From Stutzerimonas stutzeri (GTDB lineage: Bacteria > Pseudomonadota > Gammaproteobacteria > Pseudomonadales > Pseudomonadaceae): a stretch of DNA of 64,000 bases. Location: positions 186,001 to 250,000 of the forward strand of contig NZ_JANGEY010000003.1 of the NCBI RefSeq assembly GCF_024451105.1, in the 5' to 3' direction. The position numbers and the translations under genes were made by a program. This document shows, piece by piece, positions 1 through 7,799 of the stretch; within the stretch, counting starts at the first letter, position 1, and each line of letters starts with the position of its first letter. Below the pieces are notes generated by a model, which worked only from the letters and a program-made list of their open reading frames with translations, was not told the origin of the DNA and ran no database searches.

Positions 1-188
1 CAGGTCTTGAAGGCGGCCTTGGCGCTGGCCACGGCGGCGTTCATCTCGTCCTGGGTGGCGAAGGGTACGCGGGCCAGCACTTCCTGGGTGGCCGGGTTGA
101 CGACGTCGCGCCACTCGGTGGTTTGCGATTCGACGAACTCGCCATTGATCAGCAGCTTGACGGTGGGGATGGAGGGGGTAGCGGTCAT
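1..188 (-). CDS. mmsA: Methylmalonate-semialdehyde dehydrogenase (CoA-acylating), N-terminal part
   Basis: Partial: only the first 62 residues lie in the window and the gene runs off the left edge. The protein starts MTATPSIPTVKLLINGEF and continues with a motif of the type VNPATQEVLARVP, the usual N-terminus of the CoA-acylating aldehyde dehydrogenases that oxidise methylmalonate or malonate semialdehyde in valine, beta-alanine or inositol breakdown. ATG at 188 is preceded by a GAGGTG ribosome site. It is transcribed away from the LysR gene at 363, which probably regulates it. Which semialdehyde is the true substrate cannot be told from this fragment. Confidence 0.85.
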   Translation of the reverse strand, partial: MTATPSIPTVKLLINGEFVESQTTEWRDVVNPATQEVLARVPFATQDEMNAAVASAKAAFKT

Positions 189-289
189 GGTCACCTCGCC
201 TGGAAAGGCTTGCTTGTCGTTGTTATGCCGGTGGTGCCGGGCTCTGGAAACCAAGCTAGCAGTGGAAAATTGCCGGCGGTAGTCGGGTG

Positions 290-312
290 ATTTGCACAGT
301 TGGTCTGCAAAT
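290..312. promoter_or_regulatory. Probable LysR operator between mmsA and its divergent regulator
   Basis: ATTTGCA (290-296) and TGCAAAT (306-312) form a perfect 7-bp inverted repeat with a 9-base spacer. This fits the T-N11-A layout of LysR-type binding sites. A second palindrome, TGTGCACA (312-319), overlaps its right end. It lies 102 bases upstream of mmsA and 51 upstream of the LysR gene, as expected for a site that controls both. Seen directly; the protein that binds it is inferred. Confidence 0.6.
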
Positions 313-362
313 GTGCACAATGGCGGTGAAATGCCCGTGCCTGGGCACTCCGGGAGCCGCCG

Positions 363-1268
363 ATGGACTGGGACAACCTGCGCTATTTCCTCGAACTGTC
401 GCGCGCCGGCACGCTGACCGCGGCGGCGCGGCGCCTGGAGGTGGATCACACCACGGTGGCGCGGCGGGTGCAGGCGCTGGAGAAGCAGTTCGGCCAGCCG
501 CTGTTCATCCGCGGCGGCGCCGGCTACACGCTGGCCGAGGCCGGGCGGCGCCTGCTGGCGCAGGCCGAGGCGATGGAGAGCGCCTTCCTCGCGATCGAGC
601 AGCCGGGGGAGGGCGGCCCGGACACCCTGTCCGGTTCGGTGCGCATCGGCGCCACCGAGGGCTACGGCGTCGCCCTGCTGGCCGGGCAGTTGGCCGGCCT
701 CGGCCAGCGCTATCCGCACCTGGGCATCGACCTCCTGGCGGTACCGCGCACCGTGCACCTGGCGCGCCACGAGGCGGACATCGTCATCACCCTGGAGCGC
801 CCGCAGCGCGGCCCGTACATCATCACCCGCCTCACCGACTACGTGCTGCGCCTGTACGGCTCGCGTGACTATCTGGCCCGCCACCCGCCGATCCGCCGCC
901 GCGAGGACCTGCGCCAGCATCGCTTCGTCAGCTACATCGAGGACCTGCTGTACAGCAAGGAGCTCTACTATCTGGACGAGATCGGCCGCCCCGGCCAGGT
1001 CGCCCTGCGCAGCACCAGCATCCTCGCCCAGCAGAACGCCGTGCTGGCCGGCGCCGGGCTGGCGATCCTGCCGAGCTTCAGCGCGCGCCGCGAGCCGGAG
1101 CTGGTCGAGGTGCTGGCCGGCGACATCGAGTTCGTGCGCACCTTCTGGATGCTGATGCCGGCGGAGAACAAGGACCTGGCGCGCATGCGCGTGTGCTGGG
1201 ACTTCCTGCGCGAGATGGCGGCGGACAACCTCGAGCTGATGATGGGGCGCGGATCTCCAGCGCTGTAG
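363..1268 (+). CDS. LysR-family transcriptional regulator
   Basis: A 301-residue protein of normal LysR length. Residues 1-60 form the winged helix-turn-helix (MDWDNLRYFLELSRAGTLT, then AARRLEVDHTTVARRVQALE), followed by an effector-binding domain of periplasmic-binding-protein fold. GGGAG sits 6 bases before the ATG. It is divergent from mmsA, so it most likely controls that semialdehyde dehydrogenase gene and itself through the palindrome at 290-312. The inducer is unknown; an intermediate of valine or beta-alanine breakdown is a guess from context. The stop codon lies at the edge of a REP-like inverted repeat. Confidence 0.9.
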   Translation: MDWDNLRYFLELSRAGTLTAAARRLEVDHTTVARRVQALEKQFGQPLFIRGGAGYTLAEAGRRLLAQAEAMESAFLAIEQPGEGGPDTLSGSVRIGATEGYGVALLAGQLAGLGQRYPHLGIDLLAVPRTVHLARHEADIVITLERPQRGPYIITRLTDYVLRLYGSRDYLARHPPIRRREDLRQHRFVSYIEDLLYSKELYYLDEIGRPGQVALRSTSILAQQNAVLAGAGLAILPSFSARREPELVEVLAGDIEFVRTFWMLMPAENKDLARMRVCWDFLREMAADNLELMMGRGSPAL

Positions 1269-1319
1269 GGGCGCATTCACTCGCCTGCGCGGCCCGGTCA
1301 GGCGAATGAATTCGCCCCT
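1267..1319. repeat. REP-like inverted repeat / possible terminator
   Basis: Arms AGGGGCGCATTCACTCGCCTG (first 20 bases compared) and CAGGCGAATGAATTCGCCCC pair almost completely around a short GC-rich centre. The motif GGGGCGAATTCATTCGCC is a common form of pseudomonad REP elements. The left arm begins inside the LysR stop codon (1266-1268). No U-tract follows, but the hairpin could still attenuate transcription before the PepSY operon. Confidence 0.6.
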
Positions 1320-1421
1320 TGTATCGCCGTGCGCCGGGTGTCGGCGAGGATTCAGCTTCAATTAAGTGGCGCTGACTAGAGTGAACCCATCGAAAGCCAC
1401 TCACTCCCCAGGAGATCGAAG

Positions 1422-1730
1422 ATGAAAAAACTCACTGCCCTGCTTGCCGCCGCCCTGATCGCCGCCACCGCCGGTATCGCCCAGGCCCGCGACCTCGGCC
1501 CGGACGAGGCGCTGAAACTGCGCGATGCAGGTACCATCCTGTCCTTCGAGAAGCTCAACGCCGCGGCCATCGCCAAGCACCCAGGCTCCACCGTCGAGGA
1601 AACCGAGCTGGAAGAGGAATACGGCCGCTACGTCTATCAGGTCGAGCTGCGCGACGCCCAGGGTGTGCGCTGGGACCTGGAGCTGGATGCCGCCACCGGC
1701 GAGATCCTCAAGAATCACAAGGACGACTGA
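1422..1730 (+). CDS. Periplasmic PepSY-domain protein 1
   Basis: A 102-residue protein with a clear signal peptide ([15 protein letters not shown], cut after IAQA, about residue 22). One PepSY domain follows: the [19 protein letters not shown] strand pair and a DAATGEIL ending. AGGAG lies 7 bases before the ATG. The stop overlaps the next start by one base, so the gene opens a tightly coupled four-gene operon with a second PepSY protein, a response regulator and a sensor kinase. Known arrangement: P. aeruginosa bqsPQRS (carRS) has small PepSY proteins ahead of a two-component pair. A role as periplasmic modulator or output of the kinase is inferred. Confidence 0.8.
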   Translation: MKKLTALLAAALIAATAGIAQARDLGPDEALKLRDAGTILSFEKLNAAAIAKHPGSTVEETELEEEYGRYVYQVELRDAQGVRWDLELDAATGEILKNHKDD

Positions 1731-2032
1731 TGCAACGGCCGCCACTCCTGCTCCTGCTCGCCCTGCTGTCGCTCGCGCCGGCCCAGGCTCGCGACCTCGA
1801 TCAGGACGAGGCCCTGCGCCTGCGCCGGGAAGGTGTGATCCTGCCGCTCGACCAACTGCTGCAGCAGGCCATCGAGCGCTATCCCGGCGCGCGTCTGCTG
1901 GAGGCCGAGCTGGAGGAGGAAGACGGCCTGTACGTCTACGAGGTCGAACTGCTGACCGCGGGCGGCCAGGTGCGCGAGCTGGAGTTCGATGCCGGCACGG
2001 GCCGTCTGCTGAAGGACGAGGAGGACGACTGA
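1730..2032 (+). CDS. Periplasmic PepSY-domain protein 2
   Basis: A 100-residue paralogue of the preceding gene. It has a signal peptide ([20 protein letters not shown]), then [16 protein letters not shown] and a PepSY core ([27 protein letters not shown]) that aligns with the first copy almost residue for residue. The end is very acidic (KDEEDD). It begins within the TGA of the first copy and its own stop overlaps the start of the response regulator, so translation of the three is coupled. The pair looks like a local duplication. Binding of a cation by the acidic tail is possible but unproven. Confidence 0.8.
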   Translation: MQRPPLLLLLALLSLAPAQARDLDQDEALRLRREGVILPLDQLLQQAIERYPGARLLEAELEEEDGLYVYEVELLTAGGQVRELEFDAGTGRLLKDEEDD

Positions 2033-2709
2033 TGCGCCTGCTGCTGGTGGAAGACAACGTCGCCCTCGCCGACGAACTGCTCGCCGATCTCGGCCGCCAG
2101 GGCTACGCGGTGGACTGGCTGGCCGACGGCCGCGATGCCCTGGTGCAGGGCGCCACCGAACCCTACGACCTGGTGGTCCTCGACCTCGGCCTGCCCGGCC
2201 TGCCCGGGCTCGAGGTATTGCGCCGCTGGCGCGCCGACGGTGTGGCCACCCCGGTGCTGATCCTCACCGCGCGCGGCAGCTGGGCCGAGCGCATCGACGG
2301 CCTCAAGGCCGGTGCCGACGACTACCTGAGCAAGCCGTTCCATCCCGAGGAGCTGGCCCTGCGCATCCAGGCGCTGCTGCGCCGCGCCCACGGGGTGGCC
2401 AACCAGCGCGAGCTGAAGGCCGCGGGCCTCGCCCTCGACGAGACGTGCCAGTGCGTGCGCCGCGGCGCCGAGGAGATCGCCCTGAGCGGCGCCGAGTTCC
2501 GTCTGCTGCGCTACTTCATGCTGCATCCCGGGCAGGTACTCTCCAAGTCGCAGCTCAACGACCATCTCTACGACGGCGAGAGCGAGCGCGAGTCCAACGT
2601 CATCGAGGTGCACGTCAATCACCTGCGCCGCAAGCTCGGCCGCGGCGTGATCGAGACGCGGCGCGGCCAGGGCTACCGCTACGCCGGCGATGCGGAGCCG
2701 GGCGCTTGA
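2032..2709 (+). CDS. OmpR-family response regulator (BqsR/QseB/PmrA-like)
   Basis: A 225-residue regulator with a receiver domain (acidic pocket EDN near residues 7-9, phospho-acceptor D51 in VVLDLGLPG, conserved lysine in YLSKPF near 101) and a C-terminal winged helix ([39 protein letters not shown]). ATG at 2032 overlaps the PepSY stop codon. Its own stop overlaps the TTG start of the kinase. Gene order PepSY-PepSY-regulator-kinase matches the bqs/car system of P. aeruginosa, but many QseB-like regulators look alike, so the signal is left open. Confidence 0.88.
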   Translation: MRLLLVEDNVALADELLADLGRQGYAVDWLADGRDALVQGATEPYDLVVLDLGLPGLPGLEVLRRWRADGVATPVLILTARGSWAERIDGLKAGADDYLSKPFHPEELALRIQALLRRAHGVANQRELKAAGLALDETCQCVRRGAEEIALSGAEFRLLRYFMLHPGQVLSKSQLNDHLYDGESERESNVIEVHVNHLRRKLGRGVIETRRGQGYRYAGDAEPGA

Positions 2710-4022
2710 GGTCGATCCAGAGTCGCCTCGGACTCGGTCTCGCCGCCACCCTGGTGGTGGTCGTGCTGGCTCTGCTGCAGGGCAGTCTGTGGCTGCTCGA
2801 CAACGGTCTGCGCCGCTACCACCGGAGCAACCTGCAGGACGAGGCGGAGACCCTGCTCGCCGCCCTGGTACGCGGCGAGCAGGGCGTGCAGCTCGATCTG
2901 CGCCGTTTGCACCCTGCCTACCAGCGGGCCTATTCCGGGCGCTATTTCCGCATCGATTTCGCCGCCGACAGCTGGCGTTCGCGCTCGCTGTGGGACAGCG
3001 AGCTGGAGCGTCCGCCGCGCGACGGGCTGGCCGCCGATCTGGCGCGCGGAGTGCACGGGCAGCGCCTGTTGGTCTATCGTGGCGATTACCGTCGCTTCGG
3101 ACAGAACTTCAGCATCAGCGTGGCGCAGGACTACACCCCGGTGCTCGACAGTCTCGCGCGCATCCGCTGGCTGGGCCTCGGCCTCGGCGTCGGCGGCCTG
3201 CTGTTGGCGCTGCTGCTGCAGTGGCTGACCGTGCGTCGCGCACTGGCGCCGCTGGAGCGGGTGCGCGCGCAGATCGCCGAACTGCAGGCCGGTCGCCTCG
3301 GCGCGCTGGACAGTCGCGTGCCGGCCGAGCTGGAGCCTCTGGTCGGGCAGGTCAACCGCCTGCTGCGCCACACCGAGGACACCCTCAGGCGCTCACGCCA
3401 TGCCCTCGGCAACCTCGGCCATGCGCTGAAGACGCCGCTGGCGGTGCTGGTCAGCCTGGCCAATCGCGACGAGCTGCGTGCCCACCCGGAACTGTGCGCC
3501 ACTCTGCGCGAGCAGCTCGAGCAGATCGAGCAGCGCCTGGCCCGCGAGCTGGGTCGCGCGCGCCTGGCCGGCGAGGCGCTGCCCGGCGCGTACTTCGACT
3601 GCGGCGTCGAGTTGCCGGCGCTGTGCGCGACCCTGCGGCAGATCCACCCGCACGTCGACATCGACTGGCAGGCACCGGACGGCCTGCGCCTGCCGTGGGA
3701 CCGCGAGGACCTGCTGGAGGCGCTCGGCAACCTGCTCGACAACGCCTGCAAGTGGGCCGACAGCACCGTGCAGGTCAGCGCCGGCGCGGACGGCTCAGGC
3801 TACTGGCTGTGCGTCGAGGACGACGGCCCGGGCATTGCCCCGGAGCAGCGCGAGTCGGTGGTCGCCCGCGGCAGCCGCCTCGACGAGCAGGTCGCCGGCC
3901 ACGGCCTCGGCCTGGCCATCGTCCGCGACATCGCCCAGGCCTGCGGCGGCAGCCTGAGCCTGGAGGACAGCGCGGCGCTGGGCGGGCTGTGCGCGCGGCT
4001 GCGTTTGCCAGTCCGCGGATAG
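2706..4022 (+). CDS. Sensor histidine kinase, partner of the upstream regulator
   Basis: A 438-residue membrane kinase. One transmembrane helix lies near residues 7-30, a periplasmic loop of about 120 residues follows, then a second helix near 155-175 and a HAMP linker. The H-box is [12 protein letters not shown] with H239. The ATPase domain has N-box [16 protein letters not shown]1 [10 protein letters not shown] and G2 GHGLGLAIV. The start is taken as TTG 2706 because it overlaps the regulator stop (TTGA) and puts the first helix at the N-terminus. The periplasmic loop has no RExxE motif, which P. aeruginosa BqsS uses for Fe(II), so iron sensing is not claimed. Confidence 0.88.
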   Translation: MRSIQSRLGLGLAATLVVVVLALLQGSLWLLDNGLRRYHRSNLQDEAETLLAALVRGEQGVQLDLRRLHPAYQRAYSGRYFRIDFAADSWRSRSLWDSELERPPRDGLAADLARGVHGQRLLVYRGDYRRFGQNFSISVAQDYTPVLDSLARIRWLGLGLGVGGLLLALLLQWLTVRRALAPLERVRAQIAELQAGRLGALDSRVPAELEPLVGQVNRLLRHTEDTLRRSRHALGNLGHALKTPLAVLVSLANRDELRAHPELCATLREQLEQIEQRLARELGRARLAGEALPGAYFDCGVELPALCATLRQIHPHVDIDWQAPDGLRLPWDREDLLEALGNLLDNACKWADSTVQVSAGADGSGYWLCVEDDGPGIAPEQRESVVARGSRLDEQVAGHGLGLAIVRDIAQACGGSLSLEDSAALGGLCARLRLPVRG

Positions 4023-4071
4023 CGGCGCAGACGGGCCGCCACTGCGACCAAGTGTCTCGCTCGGTCTTTTG

Positions 4072-4091
4072 TCATACCTGGGGGAGTATGA
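4072..4091. promoter_or_regulatory. Inverted repeat upstream of the cyd operon
   Basis: TCATAC (4072-4077) and GTATGA (4086-4091) form a perfect 6-bp inverted repeat with an 8-base G-rich centre, 122 bases before cydP. It could be an operator for the bd oxidase operon. No ANR box (TTGAT-N4-ATCAA) was seen in this interval. Confidence 0.35.
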
Positions 4092-4153
4092 TGGCTGCAG
4101 CCCGCACGCCAACGGTGTTCCGCACAGCGACTAGAGTGGTCCATTGGTCGCCG

Positions 4154-4182
4154 CCGGATCGCCGGATCGCCGGATCGCCGGA
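4154..4182. repeat. Tandem octamer repeat CCGGATCG
   Basis: Three perfect head-to-tail copies of CCGGATCG (4154-4177) are followed by a partial copy CCGGA. The tract lies 31-59 bases before the cydP start codon, probably in the leader. An 8-bp unit does not keep frame, so it is non-coding; copy number could vary by slippage. Confidence 0.8.
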
Positions 4183-4212
4183 GTGGCGAACACAGGCTGA
4201 GGAGCTGTCGTC

Positions 4213-4437
4213 ATGCCGCAAGTCCCCCCGCAGTCCCCCTGGCGCATCCCCTTGGTGCGCGAGATCGGTCTCATCCTGCTGGTCAAGTTGGCCATCCTGC
4301 TGACCATCAGGGCGGTCTGGTTCACCGAACCCGTCGTGCCGGAGAACGGCACCGCACGGGTCAGCGAGCGTCTGCTTGGCACCCCGCAAACCGCTCCCGC
4401 ATCACCTGCATCCCTGAACGAGGAGGAGCCGAGATGA
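4213..4437 (+). CDS. cydP: Cytochrome bd oxidase putative small subunit CydP
   Basis: A 74-residue protein with one strongly hydrophobic helix ([20 protein letters not shown], about residues 18-37) and a Pro/Ala/Glu-rich tail. Position and shape fit CydP, the small protein found just ahead of cydA in many proteobacteria. GAGGAG lies 8 bases before the ATG. The stop overlaps the cydA start (ATGA), so the two are translationally coupled. It is a probable accessory or assembly subunit in the inner membrane; its exact role is not established by the sequence. Confidence 0.8.
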   Translation: MPQVPPQSPWRIPLVREIGLILLVKLAILLTIRAVWFTEPVVPENGTARVSERLLGTPQTAPASPASLNEEEPR

Positions 4438-6008
4438 TCTCGGAAGCCGTCGTCGACCTGTCGCGTCTGCAATTCGCCATGACCGCGATGTATCACTTTC
4501 TGTTCGTGCCATTGACGCTCGGGCTGGCCTTCCTGCTGGCGATCATGGAGTCGGTCTACGTGATGACCGGCAAACAGGTCTACCAGGACATGGTCAAGTT
4601 CTGGGGCAAGCTGTTCGGCATCAACTTCGCCCTCGGCGTCACCACCGGGCTGACCATGGAGTTCCAGTTTGGCACCAACTGGGCCTACTACAGCCACTAC
4701 GTCGGCGACATCTTCGGCGCGCCGCTGGCCATCGAGGGCCTGATGGCGTTCTTCCTCGAATCGACCTTCATCGGCCTGTTCTTCTTCGGCTGGGATCGTT
4801 TGTCCAAGGTGCAGCACCTGGTGGTCACCTGGCTGGTGGCGCTGGGTTCCAACCTGTCGGCGCTGTGGATCCTGATCGCCAACGGCTGGATGCAGAACCC
4901 GGTCGGCGCCGAGTTCAACTACCAGACCATGCGCATGGAGCTGGTCGACTTCGGCGCGCTGATCTTCAACCCGGTGGCGCAGGTCAAGTTCGTGCACACC
5001 GTGGCGGCCGGCTACGTCACCGGGGCGATCTTCGTGCTGGCGATCTCCAGCTACTACCTGCTGAAGAAGCGCGATCTGGGCTTCGCCCGCCGCTCCTTCG
5101 CCATCGCCTCGGCCTTCGGCCTGGCCTCGATCCTCTCGGTGATCGTGCTCGGCGACGAGTCTGGTTACGAGATCGGCGACGTGCAGAAGACCAAGCTGGC
5201 GGCCATCGAGGCCGAGTGGGAGACCCACCCGGCGCCGGCCGGCTTCACCCTGTTCGGCCTGCCCAACCAGGAGGAAATGCGCACCGACTACGCGGTGAAG
5301 ATCCCCTGGGCGCTGGGCCTGATCGCCACCCGCTCGCTGGACGAGGAGGTCAAGGGCATCAAGGACCTGATCGCCGAGCACGAGCTGCGCATCCGCAACG
5401 GCATGGGCGCTTACGCGCTGCTCGAACGGCTGCGCGGCGGCGACCAGAGCGCGGAAATCATAGCTGCCTTCGAAGCGGTCAAGCACGATCTGGGCTACGG
5501 CCTGCTGCTGAAGAAGTACACGCCGAACGTGGTCGATGCCAGCGAGGAGCAGATCCGGCTGGCCGCCAGGGACACCATTCCCCACGTGTTCAGCCTGTTC
5601 TGGAGCTTCCGCGCCATGGTCGCCTCGGGCTTCCTGATGCTGGCGCTGTTCGCCTGCGCCTTCTGGGCGTCGGCGAAGAAGAACGAGGAGAGCAAGCCCT
5701 GGCTGCTCAAGTGGGCGCTGCTCAGCCTGCCGCTGCCGTGGATCGCCGCGCAGACCGGCTGGTACGTGGCCGAGCATGGCCGCCAGCCGTGGTCGATCGG
5801 CGAGGTGCTGCCGACCCACCTGTCGGCTTCCAGCCTGAGTACCGGCGACGTGTGGGGCTCGCTGATCGCGCTGATCGCCTTCTACAGCCTGCTGCTGGTG
5901 ATCGAGATGTACCTGATGATCAAGTTCGCCCGTCTCGGCCCGTCCAGCCTGCACAGCGGACGCTACCACTTCGAGCGCCTGGCCGGCGCGCCAGCGGCCA
6001 GGGCCTGA
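4434..6008 (+). CDS. cydA: Cytochrome bd ubiquinol oxidase subunit I
   Basis: A 524-residue polytopic membrane protein, the length of E. coli CydA. The axial haem ligands align: H21 (MYHFLF), H188 ([14 protein letters not shown]) and M395 (SFRAMVASG). Between the sixth and seventh helices there is a long quinol (Q) loop of about 130 residues, including the [20 protein letters not shown] segment (in two parts). This marks the long-Q-loop CydA class rather than the shorter CioA type of P. aeruginosa. It oxidises quinol and reduces O2 to water at low oxygen. It overlaps cydP and is followed by cydB after 12 bases. Confidence 0.95.
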   Translation: MISEAVVDLSRLQFAMTAMYHFLFVPLTLGLAFLLAIMESVYVMTGKQVYQDMVKFWGKLFGINFALGVTTGLTMEFQFGTNWAYYSHYVGDIFGAPLAIEGLMAFFLESTFIGLFFFGWDRLSKVQHLVVTWLVALGSNLSALWILIANGWMQNPVGAEFNYQTMRMELVDFGALIFNPVAQVKFVHTVAAGYVTGAIFVLAISSYYLLKKRDLGFARRSFAIASAFGLASILSVIVLGDESGYEIGDVQKTKLAAIEAEWETHPAPAGFTLFGLPNQEEMRTDYAVKIPWALGLIATRSLDEEVKGIKDLIAEHELRIRNGMGAYALLERLRGGDQSAEIIAAFEAVKHDLGYGLLLKKYTPNVVDASEEQIRLAARDTIPHVFSLFWSFRAMVASGFLMLALFACAFWASAKKNEESKPWLLKWALLSLPLPWIAAQTGWYVAEHGRQPWSIGEVLPTHLSASSLSTGDVWGSLIALIAFYSLLLVIEMYLMIKFARLGPSSLHSGRYHFERLAGAPAARA

Positions 6009-6020
6009 GGAGAGATCGCC

Positions 6021-7163
6021 ATGTTCGATTACGAAACCCTGAAACTCATCTGGTGGGTGCTGATCGGCGTGCTGCTGATCGGCTTCGCCCTCACCGACGG
6101 CTTCGACATGGGCGCCATGGCGCTGATGCCCTTCGTCGGCAAGACCGACAACGAGCGCCGGGTGGCGATCAACACCATCGCCCCGCACTGGGACGGCAAC
6201 CAGGTGTGGTTCATCACCGCCGGCGGCGCGTTGTTCGCCGCCTGGCCGATGGTCTACGCGGTGGCCTTCTCCGGGCTGTACTGGGCGATGCTGCTGGTGC
6301 TGTTCGCGCTGTTCTGCCGCCCGGTGGGCTTCGACTACCGCAGCAAGCTGGAGAACCAGAAGTGGCGCGGCGCCTGGGACTGGGCGTTGTTCGTCGGCGG
6401 CGCGGCCCCGGCGCTGCTGTTCGGCGTGGCCTTCGGCAACCTGTTCCTTGGCCTGCCGTTCCGCCTCGACGAGCTGATGCGCTCGACCTACGAGGGTTCG
6501 TTCTTCGGTCTGCTGCATCCGTTCGCCCTGCTCGCCGGGGTGGTCAGCCTGAGCATGCTCTGCGCCCACGGCGGCGCCTGGCTGATGCTGCGTACCGACG
6601 CCGACCTGCACCAGCGCTCGCGCCAGGCCACCCAGCTGTGCGCGCTGGTGTACCTGCTGACCTTCGCGGCGGCCGGCACCTGGCTGGTGATGGGCATCCG
6701 GGGCTTCAGCCTGGTCGGCGGCTTCAGTGATCTGGGCGCGGCGCTCAACCCGCTGCACAAGCAGGTGAGCCTCGACAACAGCGGCTGGCTGGCCAACTAC
6801 GCCCAGTACCCGCTGACCCGCCTCGCCCCGCTGGTGGGCCTGGCCGGCGGCGTGCTGGCGCTGCTCGGCGCGCTGTTCAACCGCGGCGGCGTGGCCTTCC
6901 TCGGCAGCAGCCTGGCCATCGTCGGCACCATCTGCACCGCGGGCTTTGCGCTGTTTCCCTTCGTGTTCCCTTCGAGCATCGACCCGGCGTCGAGCCTGAC
7001 CGTATGGGACGCGGTGTCCAGCCACAAGACCCTGGGCATCATGCTGGTGGTAGCGGGCATCTTCGTGCCGCTGATCCTGCTCTACACCCTGTGGTGCTAC
7101 ACCCGCATGTGGGGCCGGCTGACCGACCAGACCATCGAGAGCAACCCGCACGGGCTGTACTGA
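6021..7163 (+). CDS. cydB: Cytochrome bd ubiquinol oxidase subunit II
   Basis: A 380-residue polytopic membrane protein with the CydB N-terminus (YETLKLIWWVLIGVLLIGFA, then LTDGFDMGA) and the conserved WDGNQVWFITAGGALFAAWP stretch. GAGGAG precedes the ATG. It pairs with CydA to form the core oxidase heterodimer. The gene lies 12 bases downstream of cydA and 44 upstream of cydX in the same operon. Confidence 0.95.
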   Translation: MFDYETLKLIWWVLIGVLLIGFALTDGFDMGAMALMPFVGKTDNERRVAINTIAPHWDGNQVWFITAGGALFAAWPMVYAVAFSGLYWAMLLVLFALFCRPVGFDYRSKLENQKWRGAWDWALFVGGAAPALLFGVAFGNLFLGLPFRLDELMRSTYEGSFFGLLHPFALLAGVVSLSMLCAHGGAWLMLRTDADLHQRSRQATQLCALVYLLTFAAAGTWLVMGIRGFSLVGGFSDLGAALNPLHKQVSLDNSGWLANYAQYPLTRLAPLVGLAGGVLALLGALFNRGGVAFLGSSLAIVGTICTAGFALFPFVFPSSIDPASSLTVWDAVSSHKTLGIMLVVAGIFVPLILLYTLWCYTRMWGRLTDQTIESNPHGLY

Positions 7164-7207
7164 GGCCGTGCCCACAGGAGCCCCGATGGGGCCAAGGAGA
7201 ACGACAG

Positions 7208-7324
7208 ATGTGGTACTTCACCTGGATTCTCGGCGTGCTGCTGGCCTGCAGCTTCGGCATCATCAATGCCCTGTGGCTGGAAACCACCCAGAACCTCGAC
7301 GAGGGCGATGCGGGTGACCGCTGA
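7208..7324 (+). CDS. cydX: Cytochrome bd small subunit CydX
   Basis: A 38-residue single-helix protein, MWYFTWILGVLLACSFGIIN at its start. The MWYFxWILG opening and the following NALWLE are hallmark CydX residues. CydX stabilises the bd oxidase haems in E. coli. AAGGAGA lies 7 bases before the ATG, and the gene directly follows cydB. It overlaps the next gene by 17 bases. Confidence 0.92.
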   Translation: MWYFTWILGVLLACSFGIINALWLETTQNLDEGDAGDR

Positions 7325-7610
7325 GTCCCGTCCCTGGCTGCAGCGCGGCATCAGCCGCGCTGTCTCCCTGCTGCTCGCCGCGCCGCTGGCGCTGGTGCTG
7401 CTGATCCATCCCGCCGCAATGCTCGACGCCGAAGGCCGCTACAGCCACGGCCTGCTGATGCTGGTGATGTGGGGCATCTCCAGCGGCTTCATCCACGGTG
7501 TCGGCTTCGATCCGTACAGCCGGCTGTGGCGCAGCGTCTTCCATCCACTGGGCGGCTGGCTGCTGATGGGGCTGGGCTACGCGATGCTCTGGCAGGCGTC
7601 CTTTCAATAG
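7308..7610 (+). CDS. ybgE: cyd operon YbgE-family membrane protein
   Basis: A protein of about 100 residues with three hydrophobic helices (SLLLAAPLALVLLIHPAAML; GLLMLVMWGISSGFIHGVGF; GGWLLMGLGYAMLWQASF) and the GxGFDPxxxxWRxxFxP pattern of YbgE/cyd-operon proteins. Start taken as ATG 7308 inside cydX; GTG 7314 is an alternative. It is the last gene of cydPABX-ybgE. The function in the family is unknown; assembly or regulation of the oxidase is inferred from constant linkage. Confidence 0.75.
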   Translation: MRVTAESRPWLQRGISRAVSLLLAAPLALVLLIHPAAMLDAEGRYSHGLLMLVMWGISSGFIHGVGFDPYSRLWRSVFHPLGGWLLMGLGYAMLWQASFQ

Positions 7611-7799
7611 GAATGCTCAATCGAATGGCTTGAATCAATCAAATGGGATTGACGGACAGGCGGTCGTAGGATGTTTGCCAAGCCGCTCGCCAAGCCAGCC
7701 CCGCAGTGATCTGTACACTGACCACGGGCAATCCCAACGGCGGGTATCTCCCCTAATCTGAAACAGATCCACTCCGATTTGCAGAGGAATATTGCCAGC

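Noticed and set aside
2706-4022. Naming the kinase BqsS (Fe(II) sensor)
   Set aside because: The operon order fits, but the periplasmic RExxE motif is missing, so the ligand claim was dropped.
4434-6008. Cyanide-insensitive oxidase CioA
   Set aside because: The protein has the long quinol loop and 524-residue length of CydA, with cydP, cydX and ybgE linked, unlike cioAB loci.
4131-7175. A minus-strand open frame of about 1000 codons opposite the cyd operon
   Set aside because: It is antisense to clearly conserved cydPAB and rich in Gln, His, Ala and Gly runs. This is typical of shadow frames in GC-rich DNA.
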